A stretch of DNA of 64,000 nucleotides from Patiria pectinifera (taxonomy: Eukaryota; Echinodermata; Asteroidea; Valvatida; Asterinidae), in the NCBI GenBank assembly GCA_029964075.1, contig CM057142.1:24802392-24866391 (forward strand), in the 5' to 3' direction. The translations under genes and the position numbers were made by a program. A model generated the notes under the pieces. The model was given only the letters and a program-made list of their open reading frames with translations. It made no database searches and was not told where the DNA came from. Shown piece after piece: positions 35,393 through 47,424 of this stretch; position 1 is the first letter of the stretch, and each line of letters starts with the position of its first letter.

Positions 35393-38300
35393 GGTTAGTA
35401 TGGTGAACTATAAAGGACACCTATCTGTTATCGTCGTGCGTGTGGGGAGCTCCGTCGTGCCTGTGAGCAGGTCCGTCGTGCCTGTGAGCAGGTCCGTCGT
35501 GTTTGTGAGCAGACCGTCGTGCGTGTGGGGAGCTCCGTCGTGCCTGTGAGCAGGTCCGTCGTGCCTGTGAGCAGGTCCGTCGTGCCTGTGAGCAGGTCCG
35601 TCGTGTTTGTGAGCAGACCGTCGTGCGTGTGGGGAGCTCCGTCGTGTCTGTGAGCAGGTCCGTCGTGTTTGTGAGCAGACCGTCGTGCGTGTGAGTAAAA
35701 CCGTCGTGCCTGTGAGCAAGTCCGTCGTGTTTGTGAGCAGACCGTCGTGCGTGTGAGTAAAACCGTCGTGGCTGTGAGCAGGTCCGTCGTGTTTGTGAGC
35801 AGACCGTCGTGCGTGTGAGTAAAACCGTCGTGCCTGTGAGCAGGTCCGTCGTGTTTGTGAGCAGACCGTCGTGCGTGTGAGTAAAACCGTCGTGCCTGTG
35901 AGCAGGTCCGTCGTGTTTGTGAGCAGACCGTCGTGCGTGTGAGTAAAACCGTCGTGCCTGTGAGCAGGTCCGTCGTGTTTGTGAGCAGACCGTCGTACGT
36001 GTGAGTAAAACCGTCGTGCCTGTGAGCAGGTCCGTCGTGTTTGTGAGCAGAGCGTCGTGCGTGTGAGTAAAACCGTCGTGCCTGTGAGCAGGTCCGTCGT
36101 GTTTGTGAGCAGAGCGTCGTGCGTGTGAGTAAAACCGTCGTGCCTGTGAGCAGGTCCGTCGTGTTTGTGAGCAGACCGTCGTACGTGTGAGTAAAACCGT
36201 CGTGCCTGTGAGCAGGTCCGTCGTGTTTGTGAGCAGAGCGTCGTGCGTGTGAGTAAAACCGTCGTGCCTGTGAGCAGGTCCGTCGTGCGTGTGGGGAGGT
36301 CCGTCGTGTTTGTGAGTAAAACCGTCGTGCGTGTGAGTAAAACTGTCGTGTTTGTGAGTAAAACCGTCGTGCCTGTGAGTAAAACCGTCGTGCGTGTGAG
36401 TAAAACCGTCGTGTTTGTGAGTAAAACCGTCGTGCGTGTGAGTAAAGCCGTCGTGCCTATGAGGCGCCATATCTAAATAAATTATTTAACAAAATTATTT
36501 ATATATAATTCATTATTTATTATATAGGCCTAATTCAGTTTTCCGGACAATTATATGTAAATAATTGTTTGGCAGTTTGCATTATATGTAAAAATAAATG
36601 TATTTGCCACTGCAATATTTATAGATATAATTTTTTTTGCAACCTAATTATTTACATATAATTTTGGGCAAACTAGAATTATTCATATATAATTTATTTG
36701 CAAACTTATTATTTATATATAATTTTTGCACACTTTTTTTATTTATTTATAATTTATTTGCAACCTTTCTCATTGATATATAATTTTTGTGCACTTTATT
36801 TATTTATATATAATTTATTTGGTACCTCATTATTTATATATAATTTTAACACACTTTAATTATTTATTATATAATTTATTTGGTAACTTATTATTGATAT
36901 ATATTTTTTTTGCACACTTTCATTATTTATTATATAATGCATTATATAATAATTATTCTCAGACCACACACAAAAACACCTTGAAACAAAAGTTTGACTT
37001 TTTGGCATAGTTTTTTCGAGCCGCTATTCTATTTTGTTTCATTCAAATGTTATTAATCCAAACAGTTTGGGCACATTGGCCAGAAAAAAAAACTGGGGGC
37101 ACGTATGTTTGCCCCAAATCCTTGCCATGCTTGGCATCACTGGGCCCAAATCTTGGCAGGCTTGCCAATCATTCACTGCGAATATATCCACCGCTAGAAA
37201 CTACGGTTGGATACTAACCCGCATCAGAACAAATGGGTGTTAGTCACAGTGTAATTTGTCACGTGACTTGAATTTATAATATGCCTAAATAACTTAAGAA
37301 TAAACTTAAAAATATGCCTAAATTTCTTAAGAATAACTTGAAAAAGGCACGCTGATTTTCCCCCACCGTTGGGAAATACGGTTGGAATAAGCCCCACCAG
37401 TACTAGTGGGTGCTAGGCGTAGTGTTTCTAAAGATTAAAACGAACTTTTTTTTGGTCAAAATTCAAAATCTTACTTAAGAACTATTTATTTCTTTTGAAT
37501 TGAGGGACTGCCCGTCGTACCCAGTAACTTCTCGCCCTTAATTAATTTCTTAATGTTGGAGGCGAAGGGGAGGTGGTGGGTTTATTAGGGGAGGTGGTAT
37601 GTATAGCGGCTTCGAGAAGCTAAGCCGAAGTGAACTTTTTGAGCTTAAACCATTGCTATGACGTCACACTATTGTTAAAACTGTGGATTCGGATCTACGA
37701 ATCTCTTACACTGGTCACAAAGTGTGGATTCGGAACGAAGAATCTTCACATCTTCACTGTCACATTCGCCGCCGTCACTGCAAAAACTACTTTAAATCAG
37801 AAAGAAATCGTCGTCTGAACTATCCATTTTGTCGTAAGGAGCCTACACACACAAAATGGCTTGGTTGTACGGGTGTGGCGATACACATGCCAGGGACAAA
37901 TGTTGCAACCTGACGCCACTTCCGCGCTTGTGTACGAAGTCTAAGGAGAGTCATTTCAAGTATTTCCTAACAAAATTTGAAACATTTCTCAGTCCCAGAT
38001 TCATGTATTATTATCATTTTTGCAACGAATGACCTTCATTGAGATGATATATGAAGCAAAAAGTGGCGTCAGGTTGCAGCATTCTTTCCAATACTTCTGT
38101 TGACGCAATGGTTTAAGTCGAAGAATACACTCGCAAGTGTGGATTCGTAATTTAAGAATTCACGAGGCGCGAACTTAACCTAATTAATGAACTTGACTTA
38201 ATACACTGTATCGGTATTGCTTCTTTTACCCCTTTGGGCGCGCGATCCATATCATTTTAGCGATAATTATGAACAATTTCTCTGGCCTCAATATGTCACG

Positions 38301-39812
38301 TCCGCAAATAATTGGGGCGGCCAGGTGTTCCCTGGCCGCGCCCACCGAGTAGGCTACTGTTTACCGCGCACACGTACCCCATGGCAACAACCAGCTGATT
38401 GAAGAAAATTACGTGACTGATCAACAGTGTGTGTCTGTGCCGCATGATGCATTTTATCTTGTAGTGATAAAATATAATAATGCATTATATAATAAATAAT
38501 GAATTATATAATAAATAATGCATTATACATAAGTAAATAAAGTGTGCAAAAAATTATATTTAAATAATAAGGTACCAAATAAATCATATAATAAATGATT
38601 AAAGCGTGCAAAAAAAATATATATAAATAATGAGGTACCAAATAAATTATATATAAATAATACGTTTGCATTAAATTATATATAAATAATAAGGTTGCAA
38701 AAAAATTATATATATAAATAATGCAGTGGCAAATAAATTTATTTACATATAATGCAAACTGCCAATCAATTATTTACATATAATTGTCCGGAAAACTGAA
38801 TTATATAATAAATAATGAATTATATATAAATAATTTTGTTAAATAATTTATTTACACATGGCGCCTCATAGGCACGACGGATTTACTCACACGCACGATG
38901 GTTTTACTCACAAACACGACGGTTTTACTCACAGGCACGACGGTTTTACTCACACGCACGACGGTTTTACTCACAAACACGACGGTTTTACTCACACGCA
39001 CGACGGTTTTACTCACAAACACGACGGCTTTACTCACACGCACGACGGTTTTACTCACAAACACGACGGACCTGCTCACACGCACGACGGACCTGCTCAC
39101 AGGCACGACGGTTTTACTCACACGTACGACGCTCTGCTCACAAACACGACGGACCTGCTCACAGGCACGACGGTTTTACTCACACGCACGACGGTCTGCT
39201 CACAAACACGACGGACTTGCTCACAGGCACGACGGTTTTACTCACACGCACGACGGTCTGCTCACAAACACGACGGACTTGCTCACAGGCACGACGGTTT
39301 TACTCACACGTACGACGCTCTGCTCACAAACACGACGGACTTGCTCACAGGCACGACGGTTTTACTCACACGTACGACGGTCTGCTCACAAACACGACGG
39401 ACCTGCTCACAGGCACGACGGTTTTACTCACACGCACGACGGTCTGCTCACAAACACGACGGACCTGCTCACAAACACGACGGACCTGCTCACAGGCACG
39501 ACGGAGCTCCCCACACGCACGACGGTCTGCTCACAAACACGACGGACCTGCTCACAGGCACGACGGACCTGCTCACAGGCACGACGGAGCTCCCCACACG
39601 CACGACGGTCTGCTCACAAACACGACGGACCTGCTCACAGGCACGACGGACCTGCTCACAGGCACGACGGAGCTCCCCACACGCACGACGGTCTGCTCAC
39701 AAACACGACGGACCTGCTCACAGGCACGACGGACCTGCTCACAGGCACGACGGAGCTCCCCACACGCACGACGATAACAGATAGGTGTCCTTTATAGTAC
39801 ACCATAGGTTAG
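35393..39812. mobile_element. 4.4-kb foldback element with minisatellite arms (TU-like)
   Basis: GGTTAG flanks both sides (35393-35398 and 39807-39812), a 6-bp target duplication. The element itself starts TATGGTG and ends CACCATA, followed inward by AACTATAAAGGACACCTATC and its complement. Each arm has an outer array (35431-36470 and 38866-39775) of 20-21-bp units built on CACGACGG plus CTCACA-type text. Units form a higher-order repeat of about 62 bp. Inside that is an AT-rich array of TTATATATAAT units (36475-36960 and 38465-38855). The middle 1.5 kb is unique apart from a small MITE. No transposase is coded. The plan matches the sea urchin TU foldback transposons. Confidence 0.88.
37902..38080. 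mobile_element. MITE with GTTGCAACCTGACGCCACTT ends, copy 1
   Basis: The ends GTTGCAACCTGACGCCACTT and the complement of AAGTGGCGTCAGGTTGCAGC bound 179 bp. A reverse-oriented copy lies at 63241-63423. It sits in the central part of the 4.4-kb foldback element. Confidence 0.85.
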
Positions 39813-40540
39813 GCCTACGTGTTGGCATTGATGGGTTTAACCCGAGGCATGCAACAATATCGGATGTACACAAAAGACGAACGAGCTCAAAAAACGTGTA
39901 TTAAAAAATGAGGTTAAATAACTTCTATTTTTTATTCTTGTAAATAACTCGGTAGTCAGTTCGCATATGCATATATAAAACTGCCTAGGACATAGTAAAA
40001 GAAAAAAAGTATGTAGGCCTATGAATAACTATCTTCTATAGATTTGTTACTGTTTACCATTTCGGTACCGGTACGAATTACTATTCGACACTGGCGTACC
40101 CATAGGCCTATATAAATCCCCCCCACAGATTTTGTTGGACAAATATTTTGTGTGTGTAAATATTTCAATAAATCGTAACAGAGTACTGACATCAATCCCA
40201 AAGAAGAAAACCCGCTCAAAACCATCACACTGCGCCGTGAAAATGGGCATATAATTTGCAGTCTGCATAATAATGATAATAATGGTCAGTTTTGAAGAGC
40301 GCCCCTAATTGGAAGATGGGAACCAGGCCCCCCCCCCCCCCGGCGCTTTTTGATTTTAAGGAGGCCAAGCGTCCGGAGCAAAAAAAAATGTCTACATGAT
40401 TTCGGCGCGGATGTGCGGTTGCCACTCCGCTTGACATCAGATTCTGGACACGCAGCTTCTGCTATTCGTACGCACAATTTATTTTGTACGTAAGCGTTAC
40501 TAGTTATATGTAGCCTACGATATACTGACGGTTGAAGGGG
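39813..40540. other. Intergenic sequence, nothing recognised
   Basis: Between the two sialyltransferase genes. It contains AT-rich text and a C-run at 40329-40342. No gene seen. Confidence 0.4.
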
Positions 40541-40544
40541 TCCG

Positions 40545-40850
40545 CTCATAATTATGTCCGACGCCTCATAGGTCCGACGCCTCATAAGTCCGACAAAGTC
40601 GCATCCCCCAACCACATAAAGGCCCATAAGTCCGACGCCTTGTAAGTCCGACGCCTTGTAAGTCCGACGCCTCATAGTCATAAGCTCCGATGCCTCATAG
40701 TTCCGACGCCTCATAGGTCCGACGCCTCGTACGCTTCGTTTTTCCGACGTCGGACTTATGAGGCGTCGGACTTATGAGACGTCGGACATATGAGGCGGAA
40801 TAAATAAATTGTATGCCTCAGATGAGGCGTCGGACTTATGATACGGCCCT
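40545..40850. repeat. Small foldback of GTCCGACGCCTCATAA units
   Basis: Roughly nine units of GTCCGACGCCTCATA / TTGTAA type on the left (40557-40735) meet about four inverted units CGTCGGACTTATGAGG on the right (40741-40845). Related diverged text occurs at 33280-33350. Confidence 0.8.
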
Positions 40851-40904
40851 GAATTGAATATCTAATTGGTTTGCTCTAATTTTATTTCTTTCATTAGTCC
40901 TTTA

Positions 40905-41010
40905 AAGGTAGAGTATAATGTCATTTGCAGCTATCCACAAAGTTATCCTGCCGAAATAAGTGTTGAAAAGCATACTTGGTTTGAAGATAGTAATGGCATT
41001 ATTCTCAGAC
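40905..41010 (+). repeat. Dispersed repeat fragment (GCAGCTATCC family)
   Basis: TTTGCAGCTATCCACAAAGT and the following GTTGAAAAGCATACTTGGTT match the units at 44012-44345 and 48433-48775. Confidence 0.7.
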
Positions 41011-41148
41011 AACATACAAAGCACACATTGAAGCGATGAGTTTTGGCAATTGGCATATCGAGCCGCTAGTTTATTTCTCTTTGGCCAATTTTTATTGTGA
41101 TTAAATGGGCCTTTATACCTTGACATACTATGACGGAACAATTTAATT

Positions 41149-41272
41149 CTCCTGAAGACGGCCAGGGCATACTGGCCGGAACGTCGAGTTTACACCTCTG
41201 GTTATTTTCAGTACCAGTTGAGAAATTATTCGCACATGGTGTTTCCGCAAACCTTTCATTTATTCATTTATT
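41149..41272 (+). ncRNA. Hammerhead-like hairpin unit, copy 2
   Basis: CTCCTGAAGA, stem CGGCCAG / CTGGCCG around loop GGCATA, then GGAACGTCGAG. Compared with copy 1 the middle pair changes from T-A to C-G on both sides of the stem. The 3' part TTCGCACATGGTGTTTCCGC is identical in both copies. Confidence 0.5.
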
Positions 41273-43160
41273 AACAATTTAACTATATTTGCCTAAGGAT
41301 ATTTGCCTAAAAATGTGCACACTTGCCGTTAAAACGGGCACATTTGCACATTTTAAAATAAATTCTCCCCATAATCATAAAAACTATTGCTAACAAAAGT
41401 GAGTTGAAAAATAATGGGCAGGAATCTCCTCAGATTGCACCACAGAGCATCTACAATCCTGGCCAAATCTCGCTGGCCCCCCCGGCCCCCCCCCCCCGCT
41501 CAATGTTGTCTTTCATTGCGCGGTGTGTGCTCCATCAGCTGGAGAGAACAACATTGACCGGGGGAGCGGGGGAGTGTCCCATTTGTCTTTACAGATAACG
41601 AAGGCCATATTTTCAACTATCGATATTTATTATTCATTTTTATACGAAAGCCGGTTCGTGCCAGGTTTTTAAAATTGAAATTAAAAAAAGCCAACGCAAT
41701 AGTATGGCGAAATAATGCAGTAATTTTGCAAAATAGTTTTCAAATTAACTTTTTAAATTTTTCATAATTTTGCAAAACTGCGTTATTAGGCAACACTGCG
41801 TTATTTTGCAACACTATCGCGTTTTTTTGCAAAATTTTTCTTTTTTTTTAAACAATATTACCACTTTTTTATCAAGTATTTTTCCACAATACTGTGAAAA
41901 AAGCAAAACTTACCGGTATTGCGAAAAAATGAGATATTGCAAAATAACACGCAACCGCTTTGCTATAACGCCGCCTGAAGAATGAACAATTCTTTTCGTT
42001 ACTTCACTATACTATTGTTATATTTTTTTCAAAGTCATTTCATAATGTCTTCTTTTACCACGAACCGGCTTCCGTATTAAATATTTAATATCAAAAATTG
42101 AAAACACTGCCTTCGCTATCTTTTAAAACGTGTTTGCTGACAAAGTTTCTCTTTTTCGTGCAGACAGGAGCCCTACTGATTTCCTTGGACCTCGTTTTAC
42201 GGGGCATAAAATTGAGAGAAAAATTGAGAGAAAATGACCAAACTGTTTGGACCCCTGTACATGTTCAAAGGGCCGCTTTTGCTTTTTTTACCCCAGGCCC
42301 ATTTTGGGCATGCGTGCATAAATTTGAATTTATTAGAAAGCTAGTCTATAAAGGGGTGCTAACCACAGTGTTTATTTTTGTCACGTGACTAGAATAATAA
42401 TGCATTACTTAACAATCAATTGGAAAAAAAACCCGCCATTTTATCCACGTAAGTGACGTAGCGTCCAATTCAAAGTCTTACTCAAGAAATTTTTACCGAA
42501 CTTGTTTATTTAAGTTTGAATTGAGGCACTGCCCGTCGCTCCCATACATTCCTCGTCCTGCCATGGAATTATTTTTTTTTTACATATGAAAAAATACGTG
42601 AATTGACATGTCCCCTCGGGATCACGATAGTTCAAGGGTGTGGACTTTGGTATCCAAGTTCAACCTCTCTTCTACAAAGCTTATAGTTTCATGAAAGCCA
42701 CTGTAATGGTCACACTGATTATGGTTAATCAGCTTGAATAAAACTGCATAATTTTGAAAGAGACCAGAATTAGGAGGGAGTGCAGTTACACTTCAGTCGC
42801 GAATATTTCAGTGGGCCTTATAAATATGTGAAAAACAAAATATATTTCTTAAACATCTTTCCACCTGAGCTAAAGCTTATGTGCGATTTAATTTCGTTAC
42901 TGTGGTCCAGAAGGTATAGTGGAGCAAAATTTAGTTTGTATTCAGTTTAAACCAAACGTGCTATACCTACCCCTCTAAACCTATAACGGACTTTCATGTC
43001 AACGGAAAAATGTCATTTCTATCATTTTTTCATTATAAATGTTTTCAGTTTTTCATATTTCATCATTTTAAAGAAATAAATTAATCTTGATTATGATTAT
43101 GTAGTGAAATTGTAAAATATGATCTCTTTGTCAAAAAAGTCTAGCAAGCTTTTGTAATGG
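41273..43160. other. Intergenic sequence downstream of the ST6GalNAc-type gene
   Basis: AT-rich. A stretch at 41690-41980 repeats TTTTGCAAAA / GCGTTATT phrases and has no coding value. The part just below 43161 should hold the 3' untranslated region of the ST6GalNAc-type gene. No other gene seen. Confidence 0.4.
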
Positions 43161-43428
43161 CTACACCTTTTTAGTCCCTTTGTTGGCCTTCGGTTTGTAC
43201 TTGTTAATAAAAGGGGTGTCAAGTTTATCCAAGAGCTTTTCCTTTGTTACATTCCATTCTGGATAGTGGAATGAGATGTTGTACGTCACGGCCCATCGTG
43301 CAAAAACGGCCTTCTCCGTGATAAAGCGATGGGCACCATGCCTCGTCTCAGCTGCGGTGTAGGTAATACACTCCTTAGCCGATGTATTTCTGTAGTAGTG
43401 ATAAGGAACGTCCACCTTGGGTTTACTC
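43161..43428 (-). CDS. ST6GalNAc-type sialyltransferase, last exon
   Basis: The acceptor CCACATGCAG precedes base 43428. One base (G) completes a Thr codon from the previous exon, then 88 codons and the stop TAG follow. The protein reads SKPKVDVPYHYYRNTSAKEC, carrying motif III (PYHYY), then HGAHRFITEKAVFARWA with motif VS (H-R-F-I-T-E), then YNISFHYPEW, as in ST6GALNAC3 to 6. HYPEW near the end and a Lys-rich tail (KYKPKANKGTKK) close the protein. These enzymes add alpha-2,6-linked sialic acid to GalNAc residues of O-glycans or gangliosides in the Golgi. The gene continues upstream at 55016-55123 and 62418-62791. Confidence 0.94.
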
Positions 43429-44011
43429 CTGCATGTGGTAAAATAGGGGGCAATGAAAAGCAAAGAAGTTTCTACGAAGTACTCACGTGAATAGCACACC
43501 ATGGATGATATTTTTTTCTCTCTCTGTCAATGAATTTACACAGCAACATGAAGTCAAAACATAACTGTATGCTATAGCGCTGAAGTAGATTGTTTAAGTA
43601 AACATTTTCATGGCATAATACTGCATAAGTTATTGATATTTACGCGGACGGTTTTCCGATGCAGATCCAAGGAAATAGACAGGTGTGTGTTTTATGTTAT
43701 TTGCCTAAAACTGGTCAAGTGTCAAATGAATTTACATGCAACGGAAGTTTGTGTATTTTTAGGAATTAAAGACATTAAACGATGCCCCATTGTCCTTAGA
43801 TACAGTGTTTTAGATTTTTAGTTTTGAAGAAAGGACAAATTATTATCTGGCCTTATGAGTGTTTCCCGGACCACTACACAAAACTAAGGCCTGTTCACAC
43901 TATTTCGTCTCCTTTAACACCCGTGTTGAAATCAACGTGGGTCCACCGAAAGCGAAACCGAGTCCCATCGAACACAGGAAGGCAAGGCATAAACCGTTCA
44001 CATTTAAAGCC

Positions 44012-44345
44012 GGAGTCGATCATTTGCGGCTATCCAAAAAAGTAACTGGCGTAATTATTGTTGAAAAAACATACTGGTTGAAAGATAGTAAGGGGACTAA
44101 ACTCCCTGTGAAATTATTCTTTCTGGCAAGCTCTCATTTTGAAGAAATCAACGAAAAAAGGCATTTCCAACGGTGCGTCTTAAGAAGCACCTTAGGAAAA
44201 TTTAATTAGTAGTTCGTTTTGTTATTCGGCGCAGCGCGCGCAAGCATTGGCACGACGCACAGGCGCCCTCGGTTGCTATAATTCGTCGGATCAGTGCGCG
44301 ACATCGCGTAAAGTTGCAATTCAAAACAATTCAAAACATGATTTA
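44012..44345 (+). repeat. Dispersed repeat, full unit 1
   Basis: About 330 bp that recurs, with few changes, in direct orientation at 48433-48775. The shared text includes GGCTATCCAAAAAAGTAAC, AAGATAGTAAGGGGACTAAA and GCGCGACATCGCGTAAAG. It carries short open frames but no known protein. Confidence 0.85.
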
Positions 44346-44456
44346 GCAACTTTTGATTTGAAATTGAGATCCTAGAATGCTGTTTTTCTCGGAATATACA
44401 GCTGAAGCTGGGCTGAAACTTCATCAGGTTAGTTGTTCAGTATCCTTCATTAGATT

Positions 44457-44791
44457 TTATACAACACCTGAATATATCCCCGTCATCTGATTGGTGAATT
44501 GTAGATCACGTGACATATTATTATTCGGTATAATGCACGGTGCGACCATGCGTTATACCCATGCGTTATACCGTTTCACTTTGCACTTGTTCCATGACGC
44601 AGTATTTGCGTGCAAAATGCATGCTGGTGTGCGCGTTCAGCGTAGCGCGTATTGTTCCAAAGAGCCAGCGCTACAGCGTTGGGTTCAAACATTTTCGTGA
44701 AGGGGTAGTTCAACATCTTTAAAATCAAAATAAATTGTAGTTTATAATTTACCAATCAAATGACGAGAATTTATTCAGGTGTTGTATAAAA
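44457..44791. mobile_element. MITE with TTTTATACAACACCTGAAT ends
   Basis: Left TTTTATACAACACCTGAATA and right complement ATTCAGGTGTTGTATAAAA bound 335 bp without a coding gene. A hairpin follows directly on the right. Confidence 0.8.
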
Positions 44792-44957
44792 CAAATAACG
44801 AATGTTTTGCGTTCGTGCGATGGAAAGAATAATTTCATTCGGTGACAGATTGAATGTTCTATTCCACTCGGCGTCGCCTCGTGGAATAGAACATTCAAAC
44901 TGTCACCTCATGAAATTATTCTTACCATCGCACTCACAAACATTCGTTATTTGTGTA
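44792..44957. repeat. Long hairpin with GGCGTCGCC apex
   Basis: Arms of about 75-80 bp, including GAATGTTCTATTCCAC and its complement, fold around ACTCGGCGTCGCCTCG near 44877. The outer ends pair as ATAACGAATG / CATTCGTTAT. Confidence 0.88.
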
Positions 44958-45712
44958 TTGAACACTTTTGTTGCTTCAAACGGTCAAAATGCACAAATTA
45001 GTATACAAATGATGGACTACGTCTTTATCCGGGTGTACACGAGTAGGCAGTAGATATGGTAGTTTCTACCTGGTAGAGCCCCTCAACCCTGGTCCTAGCC
45101 TTTCGCCAAGCATCGTGGCTTACCTTTCCGGCATTAGACAAAGCCAGCGGCGAAAACGCGAAGCGACTGGAGAGGAAGGCCACACACGCTAGTGGCAAAG
45201 CACCTCCCCGTGACCTCCTAGTCAAGATCCCTTGAGGATGTTTCAGGAGGAAACCAACCAAGTACCAAGTACAAGTACCAAGTAATGCCACGAGGCCTTT
45301 TCCAACTTGTCAAGAATTTCTTATGTTTTTCTTTATAATCTCGATTTTTGCTACCCCAAAAGTAGACTTGGCCAAGTCTGGGTTGCGCTCGGTCTGTGCC
45401 AATATAGTAAATCCACTCACAGCGCATATCGCATACGTCCTTACAGTACATAACGCGCGCCCTCATGCGTCGAATCCGGACCACCATGTTAAAAAACGTA
45501 CATGTACCGTGATGTTATTTTCAAGTGATGCAGCAACCCAGACCATAGATATCAGCCTCGACTCCATGGGGGGGGGGGGGGGGGGGCGTGCTCGTATCGC
45601 GCAAGGCATGATGGGAAACAACATGGCGCTGCAAGATCGTACCCACGGGGCACGAGGTTGCATAGATATAGAATAAAAAAAGACTAGATCGGCATTCGGC
45701 AGTGCGTACAGA

Positions 45713-46688
45713 CCACTGATCTCTATAGACTCTAAATACTGGATAGCTAATAAAGAGCCGCACAATGAATGAATTTGACTCCATATTGGTGAGACCGGCT
45801 GGTGATCTACAAAGGACAAGTTGGCGTTTTTATAGACAGCATGATTTCTTTTGTAACGTCGCGGTTCACTTGCACCACCACTGACCAAGGTTAACTACAA
45901 TTTTTTTTAACGTCGTGGTTACTAAAATACCGCAAATATCACTTTTTCGGCGTTTTGCAATGATAATCACTACAGAAATGTGTCCCTTTTAGAACATCAT
46001 AATATGTGTACGTGACCAAAATGCGCGTCAACTGTTGATACAACGCGCGCGTATTTACGCGTAGAACGTTCGCATTATACGCGGCCATCTTCGTGAGACC
46101 GGGGGCGAATTGGTCAATATGCAAAGTCTTCTGTGTGAATGTTGTATGCATATCCGCTATCCAGTCTTAATATAGAGATCAGTGGTACAGACGCGCGTTC
46201 TGCCCACTGATCTCTATATAAAGACTGGATAGCGGATATGCATACAACATTCACACAGAAGACTTTGCATATTGACCAATTCGCCCCCGGTCTCACGAAG
46301 ATGGCCGCCCTTTATACAAACGTTCTACGCGTAAATACGCGCGCGTTGTATCAACAGTTGACGCGCATTTTGGTCACGTACACATATTATGATGTTCTAA
46401 AAGGGACACATTTCTGTAGTGATTATCATTGCAAAACGCCGAAAAAGTGATATTTGCGGTATTTTAGTAACCACGACGTTAAAAAAAATTGTATTAACCT
46501 TGGTCAGTGGTGGTGGTCAAAATATAAGTCAAGTGAACCGCGACGTTACAAAAGAAATCATGCTGTCTATAAAAACGGCAACTTGTCCTTTGTACTAAGA
46601 TCACCAGCCGGTCTCACCAATATGGAGTCAAATTCGTACATTGTGCGGCTCTTTATTAGCTATCCAGTCTTTATATAGAGATCAGTGG
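45713..46688. repeat. Near-perfect 1-kb palindrome made of two inverted MITE copies
   Basis: The arms 45713-46185 and 46204-46688 are complementary with few differences around an 18-bp spacer. Each arm begins and ends with CCACTGATCTCTATA and GACTGGATAGC-type inverted ends, so each arm looks like one copy of a roughly 475-bp MITE. Translated frames from both arms give the same peptides, which is an effect of the duplication and not of coding. Confidence 0.92.
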
Positions 46689-46759
46689 TTCTGCCATGGG
46701 CGGCGCCATTTTGTAGCGCGTGGGGCAAAAGCTGCGTTACGCGCACCTTTATTTCCGTA

Positions 46760-46965
46760 GGTTTGTATGGAAATGAATATTTTTATGTCCGTAAAAGTAA
46801 TATTTTTGACCTGTAGTAGTTATTTCCTCAGCAAAGTTCAAAATGGGTTGCCAAGCTACATGTTCATTTCAAAGTCTGGTCCATTTTATTCCTCGTGTTT
46901 ATTTTCCGATTCTAAATGCTGGTGCGCGTTTCTAAAAAAACACAACTTGCATCCAGTTGTTTAAG
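46760..46965. repeat. Dispersed repeat, inverted copy at about 50129-50360
   Basis: ATGTCCGTAAAAGTAATATT and later text TGGTGCGCG appear here and, as the complement with changes, at 50160-50350. Confidence 0.65.
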
Positions 46966-47424
46966 TGTTATTTGCTTCAGAATTAAGACAGAGTACATGT
47001 ATATAGCCCCCTAGCCTCCATCAAATTACAGAATGATGATCATTTTGAACCTCTTTTTTTCCCGTAGTTGTTGCGTTGTCTTTAAATTTAAATTCACGGC
47101 AGTTTTTTTAGGACCAAGGCATATTTTTTCTCCATTCCCTCCGAAGGGCATGACATACGCCGTTATCAGATACATTTTTTGTACTGTTGGATACTGGGGT
47201 GTTGAGATGCAGCCCCCCCCCAGCTCTTTACCAAAAAAAATTGAACGCATAAATTTGTGTTATTGTGCTCTCCTCTAGTGGCGTATCCAGCATCTCAAAA
47301 TCTTCAAGAAGGTGCAAGAATCTCATATTGTTGAACATGGGTAGAGCACAATGTAAATAAAAATGAGGATTTAACCAAAAAAAGTTCGTACGGTTTACCC
47401 ATCTCGTTTCCCTATGAGAAGCCG

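Noticed and set aside
35421-36470. A 349-residue open frame on the minus strand with HDGFTHTHDG repeats, and similar frames at 38858-39797
   Set aside because: The frames lie wholly in the minisatellite arms of a foldback transposon, are open in several frames and on both arms, and have no start context or conserved domain.
35431-36470. CRISPR-like look of regularly spaced CACGACGG repeats
   Set aside because: The spacers are not unique, the units are joined in a higher-order repeat and mirrored in an inverted arm, and the window is clearly from an animal genome.
45025-45291. A frame with TWYLVGFLLKHP, at first glance like motif S of a sialyltransferase
   Set aside because: It lacks the STGW core, Cys and YGM box; the true motif S exon with matching phases lies at 55016-55123.
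45939-46450. Matching 70-residue frames on opposite strands
   Set aside because: They are the two arms of a palindrome made of MITE copies; no known domain.
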